Below, piece by piece: positions 23,382 to 32,343 of a stretch of 64,000 nucleotides of DNA. The position numbers and the translations under genes are program-made. The stretch spans positions 1 through 64,000 of the forward strand of contig NZ_BMHV01000016.1 of assembly GCF_014641495.1 (NCBI RefSeq), read 5' to 3'. The notes below the pieces were generated by a model, which made no database searches, had not been told where the DNA came from, and saw only the letters and a program-made list of their open reading frames with translations. Numbering within the stretch: the first letter of the stretch is position 1; each line of letters opens with the position of its first letter. This DNA comes from Terasakiella brassicae (GTDB lineage: Bacteria; Pseudomonadota; Alphaproteobacteria; Rhodospirillales; Terasakiellaceae).

Positions 23382-23885
23382 ATGAATTTTCTTGAACAGG
23401 TACAAGCGGCAGCACCGGATTACGGTCTGGATATTCTGGAAAATCTCGCCGAAGAACGCGGATGGGTTCTGGAACATTTAAGTAACGGTGATCTGGTGAT
23501 GGAAAGTGCAGGCGATAACTGCACTTATTCCCTCCAATTTACATGGAGCGCACCTTATCAGTGTTTGCACCTGACCTGTTCTATGGATATGTGCCTGCCC
23601 CAAGCCGCAGGTGGGGCCGTGAATGATTTGCTGGCAACAATCAATTCAAAACTTTGGATTGGCCATTTTGCCGTTATGGCCGGGTTTAATGCACCAGCCT
23701 TTCGCCATACCATTATGATGAACGGCACATCCGAACATAAAGCTCGCGAACTTGAAGATATTATCGAGATTGCGCTGGGCGAATGCGAACGTTTTTATGC
23801 GGCCTTCCAGTTTGCCGCCTTCCACAATATGCCTGCTCAACAGGCGATGGATTGCGCCTTAATGGAATGTGTCGGGCAGGCTTAA
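23382..23885 (+). CDS. YbjN domain-containing protein
   Basis: The 167-residue protein has the YbjN layout: an N-terminal 'ILENLAEERGWVLEHL' segment, a beta-rich body (CTYSLQFTWSAPYQCLHLTC) and the helix 'GAVNDLLATINSKLWIGHF', with RHTIMM after it. The fold resembles type III secretion chaperones. YbjN-like proteins affect motility and stress tolerance in other bacteria, with no defined reaction. Its end overlaps by 4 bases the end of the convergent PBP gene. Confidence 0.82.
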   Translation: MNFLEQVQAAAPDYGLDILENLAEERGWVLEHLSNGDLVMESAGDNCTYSLQFTWSAPYQCLHLTCSMDMCLPQAAGGAVNDLLATINSKLWIGHFAVMAGFNAPAFRHTIMMNGTSEHKARELEDIIEIALGECERFYAAFQFAAFHNMPAQQAMDCALMECVGQA

Positions 23886-25810
23886 TCCCCGCCAAACAGA
23901 CGTTCAAAGAAACCTTTGACCTGTTCGACCACTTCGGGGGCTTCATCACCGGGCAGGGGTTTCTGGGGAATAGTTTCGTGGGCGGTGCGCATGATCTGGC
24001 CCCACAGGATTGCGGGTAAATCACCGCCGCTGACGTGCTTCATGGGTTTTTCATTATCGTTGCCCATCCAGACGCCGAGGATAAGGTCGGCGCTGTAGCC
24101 GATAAACCAGGCATCACGGAACGATTGTGAGGTGCCGCTTTTTCCACCCAGGCTGCGTTCGAAATTGGCTTTTTTACCGCTGCCGGTTTGCATGACAGCT
24201 TTCATCATATCGTTCATTTCACGAATATGGGGTTCTTTAACGATACGCCCTGTGCCACCGCCGTTGCGTTGATAAAGGATTTTTCCGCTGGCATCTTTGA
24301 TACTTTCAATACCGAAGGGGAAAACGCCGAAACCGCCGTTGGCAAAAGGACCATAAGCGGCGGTCAGTTCCAGCAGGTTGACCTCGCTGGCGCCCAATGT
24401 GATGGCAGGCTGCGCTTTTAAGGGAGAGGTAATACCCAAACGATGGGCTGTATCGGCCACTTTTGCAAATCCGACTTTTTGTCCGATTTGGGCGGAAATG
24501 GTGTTGATGGACTCGGCCAAGGCCGTACGCAAGGTGACAGGGCCTTGATAGGTCTTGGAATAATTACGCGGTTTCCATTTGCCAATGGCAAAGGGGCCGT
24601 CTTTCAGGGTGTCGTCTGCGTCCATACCGTTTTCCACACCGGCAAGAAAGACAAACGGTTTGAAGGCGGAACCGGGTTGGCGTTGGGCTTGGGTGGCGCG
24701 ATTGAACTGGCTTTGTCCGTAATCACGCCCGCCAATCATGGCCCGGACCGCGCCATCCGGTGACAAGGCGACGACTGCCGCCTGTCCCACATCGCGTTTT
24801 TTGCCATTTTTCCTGAGGAAAGCGCGGGTTTTACGTTCCGCCATTTTCTGTAATTCAAGATCCAGCGTGGTGACAATGGTCAGATCTGTATTCATCGGTC
24901 CGACAAAATCATCGACCTGCTCCATCACCCAATCGGCAAAATAGCGTGCAGACTTATGCGGTTTTGCCGCGCTGATGATGCGTTCTTTATGTTTTTGGGC
25001 CGCGCGTGCTTGTGTCTGTGTCAAATATCCGGCATTTACCATATTGGACAGGACGACAGCGGTTCGTTCTTTGGCGAGGTCAGGATTGCTGCGCGGATTA
25101 TATTTGCTGGGGGCTTTTAACAATCCGGCGATAAGTGCCGATTCGTAAAGGGAGAGATTGCGCGCCGATTTTGAAAAATATTTTTGGGCGGCGGCTTCCA
25201 CACCATAGGTGCCTGCGCCGAAATAAACCCGATTGAGATAAAGCGTGAAAATCTGATCTTTGGTGAATTTATGCTCCAGCCAGAAGGCGAGCAACAATTC
25301 CTGTACCTTTCGTTTGATGGAACGTTCTGGCGATAAGAACAGGTTTTTGGCGACCTGCTGGGTTAACGTGGATCCGCCTTGGCGAATTTTACCGGAGACA
25401 ATATTGGCCACAATGGCACGTCCCAGCCCGATGATATCCAGACCAAAATGGTCGTAAAATCTGCGGTCTTCCGTCGCCATGACAGCTTGGGGCAGGTAGT
25501 CGGGCAGATCGCTGATCTGGATGGCCTCACCGTAGAGGTCCCCGCTGGTGGCAATAACGTTGCCGTTTGCTGACAGCAAGGTCAGGCCGGGGCGGCGTTC
25601 CACGGCGGTGGCTTTATCCACATCGGGCAGATCATAGGCGTAATAGGCGAGAATAGCCGCCAGCAATAGCCCTGCCCAAATGCCGATGGTTGCCAACCAC
25701 ATAAACAGACGCTTGAGGGTCCAAGGCTGTTTTGGTGTCGTTGACGGGTTTTTTTTCGTATTACGGCGTGCCTTTTTGAGGGAGGCCGATTTTTTCTTTT
25801 GTGCGCTCAT
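23882..25810 (-). CDS. Class A penicillin-binding protein (1A family)
   Basis: The 642-residue protein starts with a basic cytoplasmic tail (about 1-32) and one membrane helix (about 33-56, LFMWLATIGIWAGLLLAAIL). The GT51 glycosyltransferase domain has ATEDRRFYDHFG, GGSTLTQQVAKN and RKVQELLLAFWLE. The transpeptidase domain has SAFKPF (SxxK), SIN and KSGTSQ (KTG-type, here KSG). It polymerises and cross-links peptidoglycan in the periplasm. The C-terminus is short and lacks an OB insert, unlike E. coli PBP1a, so it is nearer the compact PbpC/PbpF-like type in length. It is a single gene. Confidence 0.92.
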   Translation of the reverse strand: MSAQKKKSASLKKARRNTKKNPSTTPKQPWTLKRLFMWLATIGIWAGLLLAAILAYYAYDLPDVDKATAVERRPGLTLLSANGNVIATSGDLYGEAIQISDLPDYLPQAVMATEDRRFYDHFGLDIIGLGRAIVANIVSGKIRQGGSTLTQQVAKNLFLSPERSIKRKVQELLLAFWLEHKFTKDQIFTLYLNRVYFGAGTYGVEAAAQKYFSKSARNLSLYESALIAGLLKAPSKYNPRSNPDLAKERTAVVLSNMVNAGYLTQTQARAAQKHKERIISAAKPHKSARYFADWVMEQVDDFVGPMNTDLTIVTTLDLELQKMAERKTRAFLRKNGKKRDVGQAAVVALSPDGAVRAMIGGRDYGQSQFNRATQAQRQPGSAFKPFVFLAGVENGMDADDTLKDGPFAIGKWKPRNYSKTYQGPVTLRTALAESINTISAQIGQKVGFAKVADTAHRLGITSPLKAQPAITLGASEVNLLELTAAYGPFANGGFGVFPFGIESIKDASGKILYQRNGGGTGRIVKEPHIREMNDMMKAVMQTGSGKKANFERSLGGKSGTSQSFRDAWFIGYSADLILGVWMGNDNEKPMKHVSGGDLPAILWGQIMRTAHETIPQKPLPGDEAPEVVEQVKGFFERLFGGD

Positions 25811-25958
25811 GGCAAAAGCTATGCACCATTGCGGGTTAGAAATCCATTAATAGAGCATATAATCAGGCGATTTTTTGATTTTCCAACCGCTGATTTTCTG
25901 TGCATAATGCATTTAAACGTAAAAGCAAGAAGTTCCGCGAAACAGGTTCTGAGTACTT

Positions 25959-27155
25959 ATGTCTGAAGACGAATTAGAAGAGAAATCAAAAAAACCGTTG
26001 ATCGAGGCAATATCGATTGTATTGCCGCCGAACGTCAGCGTGGACAAGCAAGTCAAGGCACAGATCATTCAAGGTGTGAAGGCTGCGATTGCCTTGCTTC
26101 AGGAAAGTGATTTGTTGAATCGCGACTGGTCCTTTGATGATATTCTCAACGAACCGCAGAACCTGAAACATCTTTTTCAGGTCTATCGCGATAATATGGA
26201 CCTGTTCAGTGAAACCGTGGTTGATAAAGCCGGTGATCCGATTGTGGATGAAGTCACCGAAACCGCGTGTGGTGTGACGTTACAACAAGTACAGAAATTA
26301 TTGGTTTCAACGGCAGCGCGCCGTTTTTTTATTCGCAATGATGGCGAGATTGTCACGAAAAAGCAGAAGAAAAAGGTCAAATCCATGATCTTTTTCACCA
26401 AGGAAGTGACAGTCAGCAAGAAAGTGCGTTTAAAGGAAGGTGCCAAAAAATTTGATGCCATGCGCCGTGTGATCGGATTTGACTGGCAACTTGATTTGCT
26501 GGAATTTTATCGGGATCATTTACCTTATGCGCATTTGCTGGTGCTCAACGATGATGTTCTTGTTATTCAGGATGAAGCCGCCGGTCATGCGGTGGTCGAA
26601 GTCCATCACGAAGATTTCAAAAAGGTCAAAGAGGCCGTTGGCGTTTATTTCCGCAATGTGGTGGCCCACGGTGCAGATGCGATTCCCGGCATTCTTTATT
26701 GGCGTAAAGACCTTGTTATGTCTTTTATTAAGGCAATGGGGGAAAAGGCATGGGATTTCTTTAAACGCGATAAATCCTTTTTCGATCATTGTACGGAACT
26801 GGATAACGCGCGGATCGGCATTTATGGCGATACCCTGACCTATATCGCACAGGAAAACCTGACAGAGATGAACCGTTTGAATCTGGATCGTCTGGACGGA
26901 ACCTTGATCGCCTTTCGTGAAACGTTTGGCGATAAGGTAAACGAGATTTTGGGCGAACCGATGCTGGCGGTGGATATTTTACGCCCGACAGTCGATAGCT
27001 TCATTCATTTGGAAGCCAAGGACAATGAACAGTTTAATATAGGATGCCGCGCGGCTGTCCATTCCCTGAAGGACGAAATTCTGACTTTTGCCGCAGAAGC
27101 CAGAAAGAAACGGGTCAGTCAACCCCCTGAAGATGAGGCTGAAAACGATGCCTAA
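25959..27155 (+). CDS. Unrecognised 398-residue protein
   Basis: I do not recognise a family. The protein is soluble with mixed helices and strands and no signal peptide. The N-terminal 20 residues are acidic/basic, residues about 125-155 carry a strongly basic KKQKKKVK patch followed by MIFFTKEVTVSKKVRLKEGAK, and the central part has a repeated 'VLNDDVLVIQDEAAGHAVVEV' beta segment in two halves. The tail (RKKRVSQPPEDEAEND) is disordered. It is divergent from the PBP gene across 148 bases and followed by a short palindrome (27158-27171). Length, codon use and intact frame argue for a functional gene. Confidence 0.8.
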   Translation: MSEDELEEKSKKPLIEAISIVLPPNVSVDKQVKAQIIQGVKAAIALLQESDLLNRDWSFDDILNEPQNLKHLFQVYRDNMDLFSETVVDKAGDPIVDEVTETACGVTLQQVQKLLVSTAARRFFIRNDGEIVTKKQKKKVKSMIFFTKEVTVSKKVRLKEGAKKFDAMRRVIGFDWQLDLLEFYRDHLPYAHLLVLNDDVLVIQDEAAGHAVVEVHHEDFKKVKEAVGVYFRNVVAHGADAIPGILYWRKDLVMSFIKAMGEKAWDFFKRDKSFFDHCTELDNARIGIYGDTLTYIAQENLTEMNRLNLDRLDGTLIAFRETFGDKVNEILGEPMLAVDILRPTVDSFIHLEAKDNEQFNIGCRAAVHSLKDEILTFAAEARKKRVSQPPEDEAENDA

Positions 27156-27157
27156 GC

Positions 27158-27171
27158 GTTTTTAAAAACGA
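27158..27171 (+). terminator. Short palindrome after the 398-residue gene
   Basis: CGTTTTTAAAAACG is a perfect palindrome 3 bases after the stop. With no loop it is a poor hairpin, so its terminator role is doubtful. Confidence 0.25.
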
Positions 27172-27244
27172 TCAAGACGATGGACAGGTTTGCCTTTGAT
27201 ATGGCATATGATGCGGTATTCAATTTCTGTAATAGAGTGTATGC

Positions 27245-27979
27245 ATGATGTCCTTGAAGGAATTTAAAAAGAAAACTCTGCGCAAATCCGCAGCCTATAA
27301 CGGGCTTTCACAAGATTTACGGGCCATTCGCAGTTATTTTCGTGATCGCAATGCACCGAAAGAAATTCAGAAATATATTGATACGCATGATGTTCGCAAA
27401 CTTCAGCTTGGTGCCAATCGCAATGGCTTGACGGGTTGGTTGAATACGGACTTGCACACCATCAAGGGCAAAGCCTATGCCTTGGATGTGTCCAAACGAT
27501 TTCCGATCCCCGATAATTCGATCGACTACATTTATTCCGAACATTTAATCGAACATATTCCCAGTAATATCGGAATGCATATGTTGAGCGAATGTAAGCG
27601 TATTTTAAAACCGGATACGGGCGTTTTTCGCGTGGCGACACCGGATCTGAATGTGTTTCTCGGTCTTTTGGAAGATCACCTGTCAGAAGAACAGGAACAA
27701 TATATCAAGTGGTTCGTCGATCTGTGTCTGCATGACTACACGCCTTATAACGGGTTGGAAGTGGTCAACCATATCTTTAAGGGATGGGGGCACCAGTTTA
27801 TCTATAACGAAAAACATATGGTCAAATCCCTGCGTGAGGCAGGTTTCAAAAATATCAAGCGTTGCAAGGTCGGTGAGTCCGTTCACGATGCATTGAACGG
27901 GATTGAAAAACACGGCAATGCGATCGACAATCAGGCACAAAATGAATTTGAAACCATGGTTTTCGAGGCACAAGCCTAA
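27245..27979 (+). CDS. SAM-dependent methyltransferase (class I)
   Basis: The 244-residue protein has a class I methyltransferase core: LQLGANRNGLTGWLNTDL as motif I, ALDVSKRFPIPDNSIDYIYS, EHLIEHI, and LSECKRILKPDTGVFRVATPD. This variant, where the 'QLG' strand is followed by 'WLNTD', is common in clusters for surface polysaccharide or protein glycan modification. The substrate is unknown. A glycosyltransferase-like gene converges on it with a 5-base gap, which supports a sugar-linked role by context only. The ribosome-binding site is weak. Confidence 0.78.
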   Translation: MMSLKEFKKKTLRKSAAYNGLSQDLRAIRSYFRDRNAPKEIQKYIDTHDVRKLQLGANRNGLTGWLNTDLHTIKGKAYALDVSKRFPIPDNSIDYIYSEHLIEHIPSNIGMHMLSECKRILKPDTGVFRVATPDLNVFLGLLEDHLSEEQEQYIKWFVDLCLHDYTPYNGLEVVNHIFKGWGHQFIYNEKHMVKSLREAGFKNIKRCKVGESVHDALNGIEKHGNAIDNQAQNEFETMVFEAQA

Positions 27980-27984
27980 TCAGA

Positions 27985-28746
27985 TTACCATTTGCCTTCG
28001 CTAAACAAGCGCTGGATATGTGCCCAAAGCCGTTTTAACCCTTTGGGCTTGTTGTATTTGCGGCGTTTTGGCCATTTGCGGGTCGGATCGGGTAAGCGGC
28101 GCTCTCCGCCCAGATCAATGGTGGCGGGCTCGCTTAAAATCACGCAATAATAGCCCAGTTCCCGGTAGGTGCAGCTGATATCCGGTTCATTTGTAAAGCG
28201 GGCATAGCCGCCAATGCGGTCATAATCGCTTTTGCGTTTTAAGGCTGGCCGGAAAGAGAAATAGCCCCAGTCCCAGCCATCGGCAACTTTGACCCGTTCA
28301 AAGCTGGCCCCTTCGATTGTTGTCGGTTCGACAAATTGAAACAGTTCGACACTGTCAGTGGCCCCGTTTGCACTTTCCTTACTTTCCAGAAAAGCCTGCA
28401 TAATGTTGGGGTCATGTTCCAAAATGGCGATGGATTCTTCAATAAAACCGGAACGCATAAATTCCCAGTCGTCTTCACAATGGAAAATATAGGGCGTATC
28501 GACTGTGGCATAGGCATCGACGATGGATTTAATCTGGCCTTTTTTGGTTTCGTTCGCCCAAATTTCGTAGCGATCCCCAAACAATTCGCGGACCTGACGA
28601 TAAACGTCTTCGTCACACGAATCTTCTGTGATAATGCCGCGTTTGATGGGGTAGGTATTGAATTTCTCAAACGTTTCGATTGTGGTTTTCAACAGATCGA
28701 CGCGACCACAACTGGTCAAAATGAAAGTAACTTCAGGCTTGCTCAT
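27985..28746 (-). CDS. GT-A-fold glycosyltransferase (family 2-like)
   Basis: The 253-residue protein begins with VTFILTSCGRVDLL, the first strand of GT-A enzymes, followed by IITEDSCD and HCEDDWEF, where E-D-D provides the metal-binding acidic residues. A W-D-W-G-Y-F-S-F segment and an IGGYARFTNEPD region follow. It probably transfers a nucleotide-linked sugar to a surface glycan; donor and acceptor are unknown. It ends 5 bases from the convergent methyltransferase and lies after tam on the same strand with a 43-base gap. Confidence 0.75.
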   Translation of the reverse strand: MSKPEVTFILTSCGRVDLLKTTIETFEKFNTYPIKRGIITEDSCDEDVYRQVRELFGDRYEIWANETKKGQIKSIVDAYATVDTPYIFHCEDDWEFMRSGFIEESIAILEHDPNIMQAFLESKESANGATDSVELFQFVEPTTIEGASFERVKVADGWDWGYFSFRPALKRKSDYDRIGGYARFTNEPDISCTYRELGYYCVILSEPATIDLGGERRLPDPTRKWPKRRKYNKPKGLKRLWAHIQRLFSEGKW

Positions 28747-28789
28747 GCTTCCCTACCCGTATGTGACAAGACACCTTCTTGTAACAGGT

Positions 28790-29545
28790 TTATTTCTTGA
28801 GACAAACCATAAAGAACCGTTTAAAAGGCAGAAGGGTTCTCCCGTTGGCAAGCGGGGGATAAGCCTGTGAAATCCGTTTCCGATAGGCCTGTTCAAAGAC
28901 CTGTTTTTCACCTTTGTCTTTTATCCCGTCCAATACCGGGCGCAAGGCGGCTCCTTTGGTCCAGTCTGCAACCGGGTTATCCCCGCTTAAGACATGGGTG
29001 TAGGTGGTTTCCCAGATATCCAGACGTTCACATTCAGGGGCGAGCCATTGATAATAATCGCGACAGTCAGAAACCGGATAACCGGGGCAGAGGGGATGGT
29101 CAGCGCCTAAGACATCGCGAATGGCCTGATGGGTCGGGGCGGCAAAATTATTGGGCATTTGAACGGCGAGAACGCCGCCCTCATTCAGATGATTCAGCAG
29201 TTTTGGAAAAAGAATGTCATGGTTGCCCAGCCAATGCAGGCACGCATTTGAAAAAATAAGATCAGTTTTTTGATCCGGTTGCCATGTGGTGATGTCGGTT
29301 TCGATCCAATCTATACCAGGGTGGTTTTCGCGTGCTTGGCTCAACATGTCCGGGGAACTGTCGATCCCGATCACACGGGCATTGGGCCATTGTTGTTTCA
29401 GGAGGGCGGTAACGTTGCCGGGACCGCAGCCCAAATCCACAAGGGTTTGCGGCTGTTCCAGCGGGATTTGGGCCAATAAATCAAGGGCGGGCCGCAGGCG
29501 TTCCTGCCCGAATTTAAGGTAGGTATGCGGATTCCATTGCGCCAT
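28790..29545 (-). CDS. tam: Trans-aconitate 2-methyltransferase Tam
   Basis: The 251-residue enzyme starts with WNPHTYLKFGQERLRPALDL, the Tam family start. VDLGCGPGNVTALL is the SAM-binding motif and NACLHWLGNHD the motif around the active site. It methylates trans-aconitate, a by-product that inhibits the TCA cycle aconitase. Length is normal. Its start shares one base with the stop of the upstream histidine kinase gene (TAATG), so the two are cotranscribed, an unusual pairing without an obvious functional link. Confidence 0.88.
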   Translation of the reverse strand: MAQWNPHTYLKFGQERLRPALDLLAQIPLEQPQTLVDLGCGPGNVTALLKQQWPNARVIGIDSSPDMLSQARENHPGIDWIETDITTWQPDQKTDLIFSNACLHWLGNHDILFPKLLNHLNEGGVLAVQMPNNFAAPTHQAIRDVLGADHPLCPGYPVSDCRDYYQWLAPECERLDIWETTYTHVLSGDNPVADWTKGAALRPVLDGIKDKGEKQVFEQAYRKRISQAYPPLANGRTLLPFKRFFMVCLKK

Positions 29546-30921
29546 TAGATTTCCTTGGGTTGTGGCAGCACAAGGCGGAACGTGGTGCCTTGTGCGCTTG
29601 TTTGTTGCAGGGTCAAATCCCCGCCATGTGCGTGCATGATGTCGCGGGCAATGACCAGTCCCAGCCCGGTCCCCCCGCGCCGTGCTGATCCGGCAAAGGG
29701 TTTGAACAGATTGGTTTTGGCCTTGTTGGGCAGGCCGGGGCCATTGTCGATGACGTCAATACTGTTGTGCTGGTTTTTCAGTTCCACATGGGTTGCCCCC
29801 ATTTGTAGGGCATTGCGTACCAGATTGACCAGCACGCGGCGCAATTGCGTCATATCGCCTTCGGCCTCGGCCAGATCATCGACATGGTTTTCCACGCGTG
29901 TGGTTTCATCATGCAGGTCTGCCACATGGGCGATCACTTCATCGACCAGATCATGCAGGTAAAAAAGTTCTTTATCCAGTCGTGGTGTGGAATTTGCGAC
30001 ATAATCCATCGTCTGGGCACAAAGGTCGATGGCTTGATCAACGGTTTGACACAGTTGTGGGGCTAATTTTTGAACTTTTTCATCCGTACTGCCTGCGATT
30101 TGATCAGACATCAACATGGCTTTGGACAGGCTGTTGCGCAGATCATGGTTGATTTTGGCTACGGCGGATCCGATAGACGCCAGCCGGTCTTTTTGGCGCA
30201 GCAGTTTGCGCAATTCGCCTTGCATGGCGTGAAGTTCGGCTTCTGTTTGGCCGATTTCATCACAGCGATCAGACGGGACGATGATGGTTTTTTCATCTTC
30301 GGGGTTTTCGCGAAACTCTGCCATATTTCGGGCCAACTTGCGAATAGGACGCACCAGAAGACCATGCAGACTGATATAGACCAATACCCCGGTAATCAGG
30401 GATATCACCAGCGACAGATTGAGAATACGCCGTGAATAATCTGCCATTTCCATGCGCAAGGGGGCTTCATCCAAAATAACCTCGATGCTCACATCGGCGT
30501 TGCGCGGGCTGGGGCCTTTAATGCGTAAAATTCGATTTTCCTTTTGAAACAAGGTCTCAAAGGCATCCATGACCATAGGGATCCAGCCTTGATCCGCCAT
30601 ATTGATGTTTAAATCGGTTTTGGGCGGCATATCCTTGGACAGAACCAACATGCGTTTATGGCCTTCCACCAACACAATCCCGTAAGCCTCGGCATGTGTA
30701 AGAAGAAGGTCGCGTAATTCGTCATTGACCATTTTATCCGGTGCTGCTTCCAGTGATAAAACGGCCAAATGTGCCTTTTCCATATGATCCAGAAGATAGA
30801 CTTTGCGATAGCGCGCAATCGATGGGATATAGATAAAGGCCTCCGCCAGCAGGATAAAAATCGCGGTTAGGATCAACAGTCGGGCCGAGAGGCCAAGGTT
30901 TATGGCACGTGAATTCTGCAT
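29545..30921 (-). CDS. Membrane sensor histidine kinase
   Basis: The 458-residue kinase has an N-terminal membrane helix (about 10-32), a periplasmic sensor region (about 35-165), a second helix (about 168-190) and a HAMP linker (about 190-240). The phosphoacceptor is His259 in AKINHDLRNSL. The ATPase domain has NLVRNALQMG (N box), DVIDNGPGLP (G1) and GGTGLGLVIARDI (G2). The H-box with N-H-D-L-R-N is a known variant of the HisKA type. No response regulator gene is adjacent, so its partner lies elsewhere. It is coupled to tam by TAATG and starts 9 bases after the FAD oxidoreductase stop. Confidence 0.9.
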   Translation of the reverse strand: MQNSRAINLGLSARLLILTAIFILLAEAFIYIPSIARYRKVYLLDHMEKAHLAVLSLEAAPDKMVNDELRDLLLTHAEAYGIVLVEGHKRMLVLSKDMPPKTDLNINMADQGWIPMVMDAFETLFQKENRILRIKGPSPRNADVSIEVILDEAPLRMEMADYSRRILNLSLVISLITGVLVYISLHGLLVRPIRKLARNMAEFRENPEDEKTIIVPSDRCDEIGQTEAELHAMQGELRKLLRQKDRLASIGSAVAKINHDLRNSLSKAMLMSDQIAGSTDEKVQKLAPQLCQTVDQAIDLCAQTMDYVANSTPRLDKELFYLHDLVDEVIAHVADLHDETTRVENHVDDLAEAEGDMTQLRRVLVNLVRNALQMGATHVELKNQHNSIDVIDNGPGLPNKAKTNLFKPFAGSARRGGTGLGLVIARDIMHAHGGDLTLQQTSAQGTTFRLVLPQPKEI

Positions 30922-30930
30922 GGTTTCAGT

Positions 30931-32343
30931 TTATCCGAAACGCAGCAGGAAGCGGACAAACTTTTTGGTCTTCTCGCTGAATAAAGAGGGGGTAAAGAAA
31001 CTGCCCGCCGCGCGTTTGGAGACTTCGCCCAAGGTGGGATAGGGCGCAATCATGGAAGCAATCGCCCCGATTTTTAGTTTTTGGCCAATCGCGAGCACCC
31101 AAACTTGAATGAGTTCCCCCGCACTTGGCCCGACAATGGAAGCGCCTAAGATCCGTCCCTTTTTGGTGGTGATGACCTTGATTAATCCGTGTGTCTTGCC
31201 TTCTGTGCGGGCGCGGTCATTTTCGCTGAAAGGCCAGCGCAGGATGCGAATCTCGCCATGTTCTTTGCGGGCGCTCTCTTCATTTAAACCGACACTGGCG
31301 AGTTCGGGGTTGCAATAGGTTACCCACGGCAAAGCGCCGTAATTGGCCTTGGCGGGCAGACGGAACAAGGCATTTCGAATGATAATGCCTGCGTCATATC
31401 CAGCCTTGTGGGTAAATTGCAAACCGCCGGTCACATCACCAATGGCGAAGATTTTTTTATTGCTGGTGCGCAGGCGCTCATCAATGCGAATGCTATGATT
31501 GTCATAGGCGACATTTGCGGCTTCCAGGTCAAGGCTATCTGCATTGACTTGACGACCGGTGGCGACCAACAGGTGGGATCCTGTGTAAATCTCGTCTGCT
31601 GTCTTAACGACGATTTCGTCGTTCAGTTGGGTGATGCTTTCAACCGATGTCTGTTCAACGATATGAATACCGTCTTGTTGCAGGCGGCTACGGACAAAAT
31701 CCACCAGTTCGGGATCATCCTTGGACATCATGTGGGAACGGATTAAAACGGTGACGTCTGCCCCCAATTGGCGATGGGCTTGTGCCATTTCAATACCGAT
31801 GGGACCGCCGCCTAAAATAATCAGATGTTTTGGTGTTTCTGTCAGATTGAAGATGGTTTCGTTGGTGAGGTAATCAACATCGTCCAATCCGTCAATCGGC
31901 GGGATAAAGGGCCGCGATCCGGTGGCGATCACAAACCGTTTGGCTTGGACGGTTTTACCATCAGCACTTAAGGTTTGCGGGCCAATAAAGCGGGCGGCCC
32001 CTTGAATGACCTGAACGCCCATGCCTTCAAACCGTTCAACGCAATCATGGGGCGCGATACCATTGATCACACCGTGGACATAATCATGGACTTTTTGGGC
32101 ATCAATGGCGTTTAAGGTGGCATCTGTGCCGAAGGTGCCAGCTTCGCGGACATGCTGGGCGGCATGGGCAGCCCCGAGCAGGGCTTTGGAAGGAACGCAG
32201 CCATAATTCAGGCAATCGCCCCCCATCTTGGCTTTTTCAATCAGCACAACCTTGGCCCCCATTTGCGAAGCCCCTGCGGCAACCGACAACCCACCGGACC
32301 CGCCGCCGATAACGCAAATATCGGTTTTGATAATCTCGCTCAT
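30931..32343 (-). CDS. Mercuric-reductase/lipoamide-dehydrogenase-like FAD oxidoreductase
   Basis: The 470-residue protein has the FAD loop GGGSGGLS (13-20), the redox-active disulfide GGDCLNYGCVPSKAL, the NAD(P) loop GGGPIGIEMA and the second FAD site IFAIGDVTGG. The C-terminal dimer domain reads IAPYPTLGEVSKRA where true lipoamide dehydrogenases have H-x-H-P-T-x-x-E. The proton-relay His is absent, so lipoamide is not the expected substrate. There are no N-terminal heavy-metal domain and no C-terminal Cys pair, so it is not a classical MerA. It overlaps the TVP38 gene by 4 bases; this pairing, and fusions of it, recur in bacteria. Confidence 0.85.
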   Translation of the reverse strand: MSEIIKTDICVIGGGSGGLSVAAGASQMGAKVVLIEKAKMGGDCLNYGCVPSKALLGAAHAAQHVREAGTFGTDATLNAIDAQKVHDYVHGVINGIAPHDCVERFEGMGVQVIQGAARFIGPQTLSADGKTVQAKRFVIATGSRPFIPPIDGLDDVDYLTNETIFNLTETPKHLIILGGGPIGIEMAQAHRQLGADVTVLIRSHMMSKDDPELVDFVRSRLQQDGIHIVEQTSVESITQLNDEIVVKTADEIYTGSHLLVATGRQVNADSLDLEAANVAYDNHSIRIDERLRTSNKKIFAIGDVTGGLQFTHKAGYDAGIIIRNALFRLPAKANYGALPWVTYCNPELASVGLNEESARKEHGEIRILRWPFSENDRARTEGKTHGLIKVITTKKGRILGASIVGPSAGELIQVWVLAIGQKLKIGAIASMIAPYPTLGEVSKRAAGSFFTPSLFSEKTKKFVRFLLRFG

